Shown piece by piece: positions 7,613-15,563 of a DNA stretch of 64,000 nucleotides. The stretch spans positions 1 through 64,000 of the forward strand of contig NZ_WVHS01000004.1 in NCBI RefSeq assembly GCF_009834915.1, given 5' to 3'. The notes under the pieces were generated by a model. That model was not told where the DNA came from. It searched no databases and saw only the letters and a list, made by a program, of their open reading frames with translations. How positions within the stretch are numbered: position 1 is the stretch's first letter; the number at the start of each line of letters is the position of its first letter. The DNA comes from Hufsiella ginkgonis (GTDB taxonomy: Bacteria > Bacteroidota > Bacteroidia > Sphingobacteriales > Sphingobacteriaceae). Both the position numbers and the translations under genes were made by a program.

Positions 7613-9463
7613 ATGTTTAATTTAAAGGAACTTAAAAAAGAAACTACGAGCAATAATCGCTATGAAAGAAGGCTTGCAAAATTGGTTGCCGCAGGGCAAG
7701 AAACCAACAGAATTAGCGCTGTGGTGGAAAACGCCATACAGAATATAAAAGGTAATCAGAAATCTTTCGTCATATATGGCGAACCTCAAAGCGGTAAAAC
7801 CGAGATGATGATTGCACTCACTTCAAAACTGCTAGATGAGGGGTTTAAAATAATTGTCGCTCTATTGAATGATAGCGTTCAATTATTAGGGCAAAACCTT
7901 GAAAGATTTCAACGTTCTGGGCTTTCTCCTTCACCTAAAAAATTCAGTGAGATACTGTCTCCTGAAGTAAAAATAGGAAACCATCAATGGGTAATATTTT
8001 GCAAGAAGAATTCGAAAGATTTGCAGAAGCTAATTCAAAAGCTTAACGGTACTTCCCAGGTGGTCGTTATTGACGATGAAGCTGATTATGCTACGCCAAA
8101 CTCCCAAGTTAATAACGCAGAAAAAAGCCAAATCAACAGGCTCACTGGAGACTTAATAGGCAAGACTGGTATTTATATCGGCGTCACAGCTACACCAGCT
8201 CGACTAGACTTAAATAAAACTCATGACAACCAAAATGAGCATTGGATCGATTTTCCGCCTCACTCCAACTACACAGGGCAGGATATTTTTTTTCCGATAA
8301 ATTTGAGTAGTCTGCCTTATCGGCTTACCTTTTTACCAGATACAGGCGACGATCCTAAATATTTAAGAGAGGCTCTATTCAGCTTCATGGTTAACGTAGC
8401 ATATCTGAACAGTTCCGTTAACACTGTCGATACTAATTATTCGTTATTGATACACACAAGTGGGAAGAAGGCAGACCACTCGGTAGATTACAAACTCATA
8501 ATAAAAATCTTTGAAGCGTTAATTGACGAGACAAATCCCAATCACTCACAATACTTGCATAAGATTTGGGACATAGCAAAAGAAAGGTATTCTGGTTACG
8601 AGGAACATATTACCAAGTATATTATTGCCAACTCAGACCGCAATAACGTAGTCGTGATGAATAGCGATAAAGAGGTAAACGCTGCGGATAATAGAACCGC
8701 GACGGATCCGACCGCACCGTTTACGGTTATCATTGGCGGCAATATCGTTTCTAGGGGCGTCACTTTTAATAATTTGCTTTCAATGTTCTTTACAAGAGAC
8801 GTAAAGCACAAGTTGCAACAAGATACTTATATTCAGCGAGCTAGAATGTTCGGATCGCGTGGTGCATATCTTAAATATTTTGAGCTAACAATCCCTAAAT
8901 CACTGTTCTTGGACTGGCAAAAGTGTTTTATTTTTCACAGATTATCGTTAGAGTCACGCAAGCAAGATAAGCGTTCTCCTGTTTGGTTAGATGGCCAAAG
9001 AATTACGGCAGTAGCAAGTGCTAGCATTGATAAGACCAACGTCCTTATAGATAAAGGGGAAATGAGCTTCAATCTCTTCGATTACAGTGAAGCAGATATA
9101 CTAGAAGTGCTTAACCAGAAAATTAAACCTGTTTTAAAGGCTAAAGCTTTATCTACCCTTTTAGGGAAAGATTTTTTTCCGGAATACTTGATCAGTTATA
9201 TTGAAAGTTTTTCGCCATCAGGCGACAGTTCGTTGGCAATCCATTCACCTAAAAGCATTGCTAACTATGCTGATAAAGAAAATGAAACAGATAAAGCAAC
9301 GATCACTCGTACCAGAGGTTTCATTGGTAATCGTGAAATGGAGCTTACAAAATTCCCTAACGCCATCCACCATATTAATATCCTCTTTAATGAGCACGGG
9401 AGAGCCCGTGTTTTTTATAAGTATCAAGGTAATATTCGCTTTCTAAAAACGGTAAAGAAATGA
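7613..9463 (+). CDS. Z1-domain superfamily 2 helicase/ATPase
   Basis: A 616-residue Z1-domain protein. Visible motifs are Walker A GEPQSGKTEM (about residues 56-65), the DEAD-like box VIDDEADY (about 152), motif III VTATPARL (about 193), NIVSRGVTFNNL (about 382) and the arginine-finger region QRARMFGSRG (about 408). These in this order define the Z1 family, which accompanies MORC-type GHKL ATPases and methylases in predicted restriction-modification loci. It probably translocates on or remodels DNA for the nuclease subunit. It lies 27 bases after the GHKL gene and overlaps the next gene by four bases (ATGA), so it is the third cistron of the operon. Confidence 0.88.
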   Translation: MFNLKELKKETTSNNRYERRLAKLVAAGQETNRISAVVENAIQNIKGNQKSFVIYGEPQSGKTEMMIALTSKLLDEGFKIIVALLNDSVQLLGQNLERFQRSGLSPSPKKFSEILSPEVKIGNHQWVIFCKKNSKDLQKLIQKLNGTSQVVVIDDEADYATPNSQVNNAEKSQINRLTGDLIGKTGIYIGVTATPARLDLNKTHDNQNEHWIDFPPHSNYTGQDIFFPINLSSLPYRLTFLPDTGDDPKYLREALFSFMVNVAYLNSSVNTVDTNYSLLIHTSGKKADHSVDYKLIIKIFEALIDETNPNHSQYLHKIWDIAKERYSGYEEHITKYIIANSDRNNVVVMNSDKEVNAADNRTATDPTAPFTVIIGGNIVSRGVTFNNLLSMFFTRDVKHKLQQDTYIQRARMFGSRGAYLKYFELTIPKSLFLDWQKCFIFHRLSLESRKQDKRSPVWLDGQRITAVASASIDKTNVLIDKGEMSFNLFDYSEADILEVLNQKIKPVLKAKALSTLLGKDFFPEYLISYIESFSPSGDSSLAIHSPKSIANYADKENETDKATITRTRGFIGNREMELTKFPNAIHHINILFNEHGRARVFYKYQGNIRFLKTVKK

Positions 9464-9927
9464 TTAAGGAGTTTGAGTTTTATCACGGTGCAGTAATGAC
9501 GCGATTGATCCATGGAAGTAAAGAGACCTTATCAATCGTTCCCTACCCTAGCGTTAGTAATGCATCATATGTCGTTAATGGAAATACAGGTATTTATATT
9601 AAACACTCGGCTAAACGTATGTCACCATGGAGATTTAGTTTCCAGAAAGAACATCAAAGTGAATTGCTGCAAATGAATACACAGCTTGCTATCGTATTCC
9701 TTATCTTGGTATGTGGCGATGACGGCATTGTAACGCTAAGCTATAATGATTTGAAACTTATACTTGATGATGTCCATGGGGAAGTGGAATGGATAAGTGC
9801 ATCAAGAAACCCCCGCAAAGAATATACTGTGAAAGGGTCTGACGGCCAACTTGGAAGGAAAATCGGTAAAAATGATTTCCCGAGGAAAATCCTTGCGGCC
9901 GTTGGCAGTATTCACTTGATGCCTTAA
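9460..9927 (+). CDS. Small accessory protein of the MORC/Z1 operon, unknown function
   Basis: A 155-residue soluble protein coupled to the Z1 gene by an ATGA overlap. It has no signal peptide, membrane segment or nucleotide-binding motif. It contains a predicted beta-rich N-terminal half (LSIVPYP, SYVVNGNTGIYIKHS) and a central hydrophobic helix, LAIVFLILVCG. The C-terminus is basic (GQLGRKIGKNDFPRKIL), which could touch DNA. Small proteins in this last position recur in MORC/Z1 restriction operons and may be specificity or regulatory subunits. That role is inferred only from position. Confidence 0.6.
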   Translation: MIKEFEFYHGAVMTRLIHGSKETLSIVPYPSVSNASYVVNGNTGIYIKHSAKRMSPWRFSFQKEHQSELLQMNTQLAIVFLILVCGDDGIVTLSYNDLKLILDDVHGEVEWISASRNPRKEYTVKGSDGQLGRKIGKNDFPRKILAAVGSIHLMP

Positions 9928-10117
9928 GCTTTGCTGTAAATCTTGGCAGGGTATCGTTGTAAAAAATGTTACAAAATTTTGTTTGGATCAATAATTGTTG
10001 TAATTTTGTGAGAAGATTTAAAAGTATTTTAATATACAAAGTTTTAAAACATTCAGTACATACTCGCAAGTAACTTACAAGATTCAGATTTAAACATTTA
10101 AGTTTTAAGAAAATACA

Positions 10118-10143
10118 AATAGCCACCAAATTCGGTGGCTATT
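10118..10143. terminator. Intrinsic terminator-like hairpin after the restriction operon
   Basis: A perfect 10-bp stem (AATAGCCACC with GGTGGCTATT) and a 6-base loop, with A/T-rich flanks on both sides, so it could work in both directions. It lies 190 bases after the small accessory gene and 20 bases before the next start codon. Confidence 0.65.
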
Positions 10144-10163
10144 TTAATATATAGCTTATTAAC

Positions 10164-10958
10164 ATGGATTTATTTGGCTTTGGGCAGTTTTTAAAATTCG
10201 AGGAATGCATTAGGCATTTAGCAACTAGGTTAGCGCTGAATGAACAGTGGGAATATTCTGATCCAGCAAAGGAACTTGCTGAGGGTAACAATGCAGCTAA
10301 CTTTCCGTTGCCTGTTTTGAGAAATTATTTAGAACACACCTTTCGAAAAGTTAAGTCAGAGGATAAAATTGTCTATACCCCGGATAAAAACTTTGCCTGT
10401 TTTAATACAGGTTTAGTTACCCCTAATCTGGAAGATATATTTGCGTTTTTCGAACTTAATAAATTTAATAATCCACGGGCACCATACTTTTTCAAAGCAT
10501 TTATTAAGAAAAGTGATATCGAGTTTTTAATTCACTTTTCGCAAAATCAACCTGAATCAGCCAATTATTTTGATCAGCCCGCGCTGTTGCTCTTTAATCC
10601 GAAACTCCAACTAATACCAAACATTGATCATATCATACAGGACAATAAGGGTCGATTTCCTGAGCCGCTTAGACAAGCTCCTGATCGTGAAATTAGGTCA
10701 AGGCTTATGGGTGCGATTGACGACATTTCTAAACGAGTTAGGATAAATTACAAAATCGCGATTCCGCAGTTTTACGATAATAAGTTTCAGTTACTATTGC
10801 CACTATATCTTGTTGACAACACAAAACCTGATTTGGCTTTAGTAGTGGAGAAGATCAATGAGAACACATACAGTGCCTGGACCTGCCTTACCATGGGGAT
10901 GGCGTATAATAACGCGAGATTGATAGTGAGTCCGCATAGTGAATGGCTAAAGCCGTAA
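10164..10958 (+). CDS. DUF3825-domain protein
   Basis: The product is 264 residues. Most of its length matches what I recall of the DUF3825 family. Conserved-looking blocks are the N-terminal LRNYLEHTF, then ACFNTGLVT, a central IDHIIQDNKGRFPE, KRVRINYKIAIPQFY, LLLPLYLVDN and the C-terminal MAYNNARLI. The family's biochemical role is not established to my knowledge; it has been linked to nucleic-acid or stress contexts. The start 20 bases past a terminator suggests its own promoter or read-through. It lies between the restriction operon and the mobilization module, so it could be a separate defence or stress cargo. Confidence 0.75.
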   Translation: MDLFGFGQFLKFEECIRHLATRLALNEQWEYSDPAKELAEGNNAANFPLPVLRNYLEHTFRKVKSEDKIVYTPDKNFACFNTGLVTPNLEDIFAFFELNKFNNPRAPYFFKAFIKKSDIEFLIHFSQNQPESANYFDQPALLLFNPKLQLIPNIDHIIQDNKGRFPEPLRQAPDREIRSRLMGAIDDISKRVRINYKIAIPQFYDNKFQLLLPLYLVDNTKPDLALVVEKINENTYSAWTCLTMGMAYNNARLIVSPHSEWLKP

Positions 10959-11381
10959 TGAACTTCGTTGGCTAATTCCAGGCAAGAACACAATGGTTGT
11001 TGTCTCACTTCTCACTCGTAGCCATCCGGCAATATTCCGGTCATCCTGCGGATAATCCCATCGATTTATCCTGATGGTAAATGTCAAATCGCGCTTCATC
11101 AGCCGCTAAATCCCACCCAAGAACGACTTCAAGGCTTACCGTCCGTTCGCCTTAATCATTGTCACAGTAAAGGGCGGGTTGCGAATAGTGGTCTATCTGC
11201 CTCGTCTTTGGTATTATAAAGCATTTGGTGAGATAGAAAAGTTCAGCAAAGACCTTTAATTTTCTTTAATATACAGCGATCCGCTTGACAATGATAGGTT
11301 GATTTCGTATCCATGACGCGCTTCATTGACGCAATCCAAGCGTCACTATGTAGACCAACCCATAAAGACTAAAGGATTAAA
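10959..11381. other. Intergenic stretch with TGACGC repeats; otherwise featureless
   Basis: These 423 bases hold no convincing gene. Near 11318-11347, TGACGC occurs at two spots and its near-complement GCGTCA follows, forming an imperfect dyad just upstream of the small HTH gene. It is a possible operator or part of an origin region. The rest shows no recognisable structure. Confidence 0.3.
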
Positions 11382-11576
11382 ATGTTAAATAAAAAAGGTA
11401 AAGACCTCCTGCTTAATCGCAAGGAGGCGGCGAAGTATATTGGCTTTTCGCCAGGTTCCCTTGCTACTTGGGCATGTACCAAACGCCATGATCTCAAACC
11501 CCGGAAAATCGCCGGGCGGGCCTATTACGAACTTGCCGTTCTCGATAAATTTTTGGAAGGGCAGCTAATAGGTTAA
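11382..11576 (+). CDS. Small HTH (MerR/excisionase-like) DNA-binding protein
   Basis: A 64-residue protein with a helix-turn-helix of the excisionase/MerR-like type: LLNRKEAAKYIGFSPGSLATWACTKR, then a wing-like GRAYYELAVLDKFLEG. Proteins of this size are recombination directionality factors or regulators of island genes. It is encoded upstream of the primase gene but separated from it by a strong hairpin, so it is probably transcribed separately. The full family motif is visible, but the target is unknown. Confidence 0.7.
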   Translation: MLNKKGKDLLLNRKEAAKYIGFSPGSLATWACTKRHDLKPRKIAGRAYYELAVLDKFLEGQLIG

Positions 11577-11580
11577 AGGC

Positions 11581-11615
11581 GGGAAAGGAAGTTTTTGCCA
11601 AAACTTTCCTTTCCC
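11581..11615 (+). terminator. Terminator hairpin after the HTH gene
   Basis: GGGAAAGGAAGTTTT pairs with AAAACTTTCCTTTCCC around a TGCC loop with one bulged T, and TTTGTT follows. It begins five bases after the HTH stop codon. It ends the HTH transcript or attenuates into the primase gene. Confidence 0.6.
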
Positions 11616-11658
11616 TTTGTTCCAGATCACATCACAACACTTCTTTGGAGATCGCTCT

Positions 11659-12597
11659 ATGAATATAGAACAAGCGAATACTATAACTATGGCTGAAATT
11701 CTCGACAAGCTAAATATCGTCCCCACTAACGATAAGGGTAACGACGTATGGTATCTATCCCCCTTCCGTAATGAAAAAACGGCCAGTTTTCATGTCAGCC
11801 GCAAGAAAAACAAATGGTATGATTTCGGCGAGCGAGTGGGCGGCGATGTCGTTGGGTTCGTTTGCAAATATCTCGAATTCTGCGGTGAACCTCATTCCGT
11901 ATCCGACGCCCTCCGACTGCTGCGCAAAATGTGGGGTAGTCAAGCAATTTCGTTAACCCTTCCACAAAGGAAAACCCCAACGGAGGAAGCCGAAGAAGCA
12001 GAACCGGCGTTAAGGCTGAAAAAAGTCGAACCGTTAACCAAGATGGGGCTAGGGAACTATCTCGAAAAACGGGGCATCCCCTTGGATGTAGCAAAACGCC
12101 ATCTCTTCCAAATCCGCGTTCACAACAAGAAAACGGATAAATGTTTTCGCACCCTCGGCTTCAAAAACGAAGATGACGGATGGGAGTTGCGGAATCCCTT
12201 TTTCAAAGGGGTATTGGGGCCGAAGACTATCACGGCCATTCCCCGAGAGCAAAACACGAAACTGGAAGCCATCCATATTTTCGAAGGTTTTCTGGATTTG
12301 CTCTCAGCAATCGCCCAGATGAAAGGCAAGGGCTTTAAGCATGATGTGATCGTCCTGAATTCGATTGCCTGTATCCCTAAAGCACTGCCGTACATTCAGG
12401 GCTACGGTTATAAGGTAATTTATACTTGGATGGATAATGACGATGCAGGTTCTAAAGCAACAGAAATCTTTGCCGAATTCGCCAAAACGGAAGAAGGGTT
12501 GCTGCACAAACCAATGAACGATCTTTATAAGCCGCATAAAGACGTGAATGAATGGTGGATGGCGAAGCAGGGCCTGAAGGAGTTAGCAAATGACTAA
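11659..12597 (+). CDS. Zn-less CHC2/Toprim primase-like protein
   Basis: A 312-residue primase-type protein of mobile elements. The start is ATG 11659, with GGAG about 10 bases upstream; an earlier ATG at 11617 has no such site. Residues about 25-75 follow the DnaG zinc-domain pattern (YLSPFRNEKTASFHV then WYDFGERVGGD), but the Cys/His metal ligands of LCPFH and HCFGCG are Ser, Arg, Asp and Glu/Val, so it should not bind zinc there. The Toprim half has IFEGFLD (catalytic Glu) and WMDNDDAG (DxD). It likely primes synthesis of the transferred strand or island replication. Its 3' end overlaps the RadC-like gene by 8 bases. Confidence 0.85.
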   Translation: MNIEQANTITMAEILDKLNIVPTNDKGNDVWYLSPFRNEKTASFHVSRKKNKWYDFGERVGGDVVGFVCKYLEFCGEPHSVSDALRLLRKMWGSQAISLTLPQRKTPTEEAEEAEPALRLKKVEPLTKMGLGNYLEKRGIPLDVAKRHLFQIRVHNKKTDKCFRTLGFKNEDDGWELRNPFFKGVLGPKTITAIPREQNTKLEAIHIFEGFLDLLSAIAQMKGKGFKHDVIVLNSIACIPKALPYIQGYGYKVIYTWMDNDDAGSKATEIFAEFAKTEEGLLHKPMNDLYKPHKDVNEWWMAKQGLKELAND

Positions 12598-13057
12598 GCG
12601 TCTTTCCTCCTTAAAAGCTTTGGAAGTCGAGCTTAACTATCGTACCAAAGTTCCCTGCCAGGACCGCCCGAAGATTGTGAGCGCCAACGACGCATTTATC
12701 CTTTTGCGTCATTATTGGGATGACAATAAGATTGACCTGATCGAGGAGTTCAAAATTCTCCTGCTTGATCGGGGAAATACCGTTTTAGGCATCTCAAATG
12801 TCGGCAGCGGAGGAATAGCGGGCTGCATTGCTGATCCTAAAATTGTCTTTGCCCTTGCGCTGAAAGCCAGGGCAACGGGGATCATCCTTGCACACAATCA
12901 TCCCAGCGGCAGCCTCAAGCCAAGCAGGTACGATATTAACATCACCAAAAAATTCGTTGAGTGCGGAAAGATGCTTGAAGTCGACATTTTGGATCACTTG
13001 ATCCTGACTTCTGGCGGCTTCTATTCCTTTGGTAATGAAGGGATGATTCCGATTTAA
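12590..13057 (+). CDS. radC: RadC-like JAB/MPN-domain protein
   Basis: A 155-residue RadC/JAB domain protein. The metalloprotease-like JAMM residues are present: AHNHPSGSLKPSRYD (H-x-H ... S ... D, about residues 101-115), preceded by the conserved FKILLLDRGNTVLG and GGIAGCIADPKIVFALAL. RadC-like genes are common in mobile elements and phage, where their role is unproven; the old link to DNA repair is doubtful. It overlaps the primase gene by 8 bases, so the two are co-expressed. Confidence 0.9.
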   Translation: MTKRLSSLKALEVELNYRTKVPCQDRPKIVSANDAFILLRHYWDDNKIDLIEEFKILLLDRGNTVLGISNVGSGGIAGCIADPKIVFALALKARATGIILAHNHPSGSLKPSRYDINITKKFVECGKMLEVDILDHLILTSGGFYSFGNEGMIPI

Positions 13058-13097
13058 TAGCGGTGCCGTAACAGCTTTGAATTCATCGGGTGGCAAA

Positions 13098-13200
13098 TAA
13101 TAGGGCGTGTCCCTATGGGCCGGGCTTTCCATTACAAGTCCTCGCTATTCGTTCCTCATCGCTGTGGGCTTTTCATTTCAATCCCTCACGCGAACGCAAC
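13098..13200 (+). other. GC-rich non-coding motif between radC and the first DUF2958 gene
   Basis: The sequence has a GGGCGTGTCCC-TAT-GGGCCGGGC start that can fold into a short hairpin, then alternating pyrimidine-rich tracts ending in CAATCCCTCACGC. From memory, similar GGGCGTGYCCC...CGGGC...CAATCCC strings recur as non-coding units in Bacteroidota mobile DNA, but this could not be checked. It carries no credible gene. It precedes the TTG start at 13227 by about 25 bases. Confidence 0.3.
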
Positions 13201-13226
13201 AACAAATTCAACAGACAGGAATTTTC

Positions 13227-13604
13227 TTGTATCTCTTCACACCCGAGCAATACGCAAAACTTATCGAAAACGGCCAACCAGGAAACCGCGGCAAGGATCA
13301 TTACCCGGTTGTAAAGCTGTTTATGGACAATGAACTATCGTTATGGCTGATCACAGAACTTGACCCCGATTGTCCTGATACCGCTTTCGGCCTTTACGAT
13401 TGGGGTTACGGCTATCCTGAACTCACACATCATAGCCTGTGGGAGTTAGAAAAGTCGCAAAACATGCACTGTTTACTTTACCGGGATCGCTCCTTCGTCG
13501 CGAAATATCCGATAAGCGTATACACATATGCCGCAAATGAAGCCTGGGCGATTACGGAAGATGACGTACTGCTTAGACAGGCATACGAGACGTTGAAGCT
13601 TTGA
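13227..13604 (+). CDS. DUF2958 family protein, copy 1
   Basis: The product is 125 residues when started at TTG 13227 (AGGA lies 9 bases upstream), which aligns the N-terminus LYLFTPEQYAKLIENG with copies 2 and 3. Conserved blocks are YPVVKLFM, ITELDPDCPDTAFGLYD, G-x-PEL and YPISVY. DUF2958 proteins are small, of unknown function, and typical of plasmids and integrative elements next to antirestriction genes. This is the first of three diverged paralogues in the island. Here the family's Cys/Leu after GL is Tyr (GLYDWGYG), and it is the most diverged of the three. Confidence 0.82.
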   Translation: MYLFTPEQYAKLIENGQPGNRGKDHYPVVKLFMDNELSLWLITELDPDCPDTAFGLYDWGYGYPELTHHSLWELEKSQNMHCLLYRDRSFVAKYPISVYTYAANEAWAITEDDVLLRQAYETLKL

Positions 13605-13691
13605 AGCACCGTACCGGCGATCCGCCGCAATTACGGCCCCTTGATCATTAAACCAATTTCCTTAGCAACCACAAGAAAAGGATTTTTCCAA

Positions 13692-14084
13692 ATGAAGTTA
13701 TTCACCCAGGCACAATACGATAAAATGATTGAAAACGGCAGGCCGGAAAACAGGGATACGGATCACTATCCCGTCGTAAAACTATTTATGCTGAATATGT
13801 TATCCATGCAAGCACAATGTGTCTGGCTACTTACCGAACTAGACCCGGACTATCCTGATCATGCTTTCGGCCTTTGCGACCTTGGTTTTGGCACGCCGGA
13901 ACTTGGGCTTATAAGTATTCAGGAAATACTGGATGCCCAAGGGCCGATTCATGTTATCGGCAGGGATGATACATTCAAGGGGAATTTTCCGATCAGTTTC
14001 TATGCAGCCGCAGCAAGACATTACGGTTTCATCGTGGACGACGATGTCGATGTCGTAAGGTTTGTCCCTAAGCCAAGACCTTAA
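13692..14084 (+). CDS. DUF2958 family protein, copy 2
   Basis: The product is 130 residues, started at ATG 13692 with AAAGGA about 8-13 bases upstream; an in-frame ATG at 13641 would add a non-homologous extension. It shares MKLFTQAQYDKMIENG, YPVVKLFM, LLTELDPDYPDHAFGLCDLGFG and PEL with its neighbours, plus a small insertion (LNMLSMQAQ) near residue 38. It shares no signature with a known enzyme. Tandem retention of divergent copies suggests selection, perhaps against varied host systems as with other anti-defence genes, but that is speculation. Confidence 0.85.
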   Translation: MKLFTQAQYDKMIENGRPENRDTDHYPVVKLFMLNMLSMQAQCVWLLTELDPDYPDHAFGLCDLGFGTPELGLISIQEILDAQGPIHVIGRDDTFKGNFPISFYAAAARHYGFIVDDDVDVVRFVPKPRP

Positions 14085-14165
14085 TTGGGGCGCAAGCCGC
14101 AGCATTAATGGCGTGATGCTCATTTAAATTTCCTGTCGCGCGGTCAATGGTTTGCGGACGGGGAT

Positions 14166-14277
14166 AACCGAAGCCGTTCCCGTCACCAACTATTATTTTC
14201 CTCTGCCCCCAGAAGAATTGGGGGCATTCACCCGCCCATCCAAAATAACAGCCGGTTTGGTCACTAAGCCTTCGGTT
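14166..14277 (+). ncRNA. Structured leader element, copy 1 (upstream of ardC-like gene)
   Basis: About 112 bases closed by an 8-bp helix (AACCGAAG at 14166-14173 with CTTCGGTT at 14270-14277) enclosing a second 8-bp hairpin (TGCCCCCA 14204-14211 with TGGGGGCA 14219-14226). A second copy at 15405-15518 is nearly identical. The pair A14171-T14272 is C-G in that copy, a compensatory change supporting a real helix. The element ends 40 bases before the ArdC-like ATG. It may be a cis-regulatory RNA or a protein-binding leader; the ligand is unknown. Confidence 0.6.
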
Positions 14278-14317
14278 GATCATCCCCTGCAACCATCAAC
14301 CACAACAGGAGAAAAAA

Positions 14318-15232
14318 ATGGAACACGCAGCTGCTAAAACTGAAACAATCAAAGCACCAAGAAAAGACCTGCATCAGGAGGTAACAGACACGATTATTCG
14401 TCAATTGGAAAACGGCGTCATTCCCTGGCAGCAACCGTGGAAAGACTTTGGCCAACCGCTACGTCTTCCGGTCAACTTTGTAACTGGTAATAAATATCAG
14501 GGGATCAACACCCTAATGTTATGGACCTCGTCAATAGAGCAACGATTTTCCTCAAATGAATGGGCGACTTTCAAGCAATGGGCCAGCAAAGAGGAATTTC
14601 CACGCAAAGGTCAGCGAGGGAGCATGATCGTATATTACAGCACCTTTGAAAAAGAAAACGAGGACGGCGAGACCGAAAACATTCCCTTCCTGAAATCATC
14701 CTATGTTTTTAATCGGTGCCAACTTACAAGTTATGAACGCCCCAAACGACCTGTCGATGAATATGCCGAAACGCTTTTTGATAAGATTCCGCCGGTTGAA
14801 GCCTTTATTGAGAACACGCAAGCGGTAATCGAGCACGGGTCTGATGAGGCTTGTTATCATCACATTGATGATAAAATTTATATGCCTTATCGCTCTGACT
14901 TTACAGCGAACGCCGTTTGCACAGCAACAGAAGGGTATTACTCGGTTATTTTGCATGAACTCACTCACTGGACCGGGCATTCCGACCGGTTGGCACGCGG
15001 TAAAGGCAAACGTTTTTCCGATTGGGATTATGCCGTTGAAGAACTCGTTGCCGAACTGGGGTCAGCTTTCATGTGCGCGGATTTTGGAATTGCAACGATC
15101 GACAAGGGTAATCATTCTGCCTATATCAGTTCCTGGTTGAAAGCATTGCGCGAGAATAAACGTTATATTTTTACCGCCGCCAGTGAAGCGAATAAAGCAG
15201 TGGAATACCTGAAAAAGCTACAAGTTAACTAA
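14318..15232 (+). CDS. ardC: ArdC-like antirestriction protein (ssDNA-binding plus metallopeptidase)
   Basis: The product is 304 residues, started at ATG 14318 after AGGAGAAA. The N-terminal ssDNA-binding ArdC domain reads VTDTIIRQLENGVIPWQQPW and RLPVNFVTGNKYQGINTLML (about residues 15-65). The C-terminal zincin-type metallopeptidase has HELTHWTGH (about 216-224) and a downstream conserved EELVAELGSAF. ArdC proteins from conjugative plasmids protect incoming single-stranded DNA and counter host restriction. The gene fits a mobilizable island that must enter restricting hosts. It lies just after structured leader copy 1, which probably regulates it. Confidence 0.9.
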   Translation: MEHAAAKTETIKAPRKDLHQEVTDTIIRQLENGVIPWQQPWKDFGQPLRLPVNFVTGNKYQGINTLMLWTSSIEQRFSSNEWATFKQWASKEEFPRKGQRGSMIVYYSTFEKENEDGETENIPFLKSSYVFNRCQLTSYERPKRPVDEYAETLFDKIPPVEAFIENTQAVIEHGSDEACYHHIDDKIYMPYRSDFTANAVCTATEGYYSVILHELTHWTGHSDRLARGKGKRFSDWDYAVEELVAELGSAFMCADFGIATIDKGNHSAYISSWLKALRENKRYIFTAASEANKAVEYLKKLQVN

Positions 15233-15404
15233 AATTGTTCAGGCTTGCCGGCAACGGCAGGCTTGAAAACAACTGTGGTTTATCTTGGGCTCTCAATACG
15301 GCTTACTGACGACTAGAAATCTCTTTTTGATGCGTCGAATTATTTCGGAAGTAAGTTTCTGGCTTATTTATCGGTATAGAGCTGATGGTTTTCACAAGAG
15401 ATAT

Positions 15405-15518
15405 AACCGCAGCCGTTCCCGACACCCAACTATTATTTTCCTCTGCCCCCAAGAAGATTAGGGGGCATTCACCCGCCCATCCAAAATAACAGCCGGTTTG
15501 CTCACTAAGCTTGCGGTT
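15405..15518 (+). ncRNA. Structured leader element, copy 2 (upstream of DUF2958 copy 3)
   Basis: The second copy of the element at 14166-14277. The outer helix is AACCGCA (15405-15411) with TGCGGTT (15512-15518); the inner hairpin is TGCCCCC (15444-15450) with GGGGGCA (15461-15467) and a larger 10-base loop. The conserved single-stranded tracts include ACTATTATTTTCC and ATCCAAAATAACAGCCGGTTTG. The outer helix is kept despite a base change on both arms. The rest of the 330-base gap before it, after the ardC-like gene, shows nothing beyond a short CAGGCTTG direct repeat at about 15240-15265. Confidence 0.6.
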
Positions 15519-15563
15519 GATCTATCCCTTGTTACCATCACCCCAAACCGAAAGGAACAAGCA

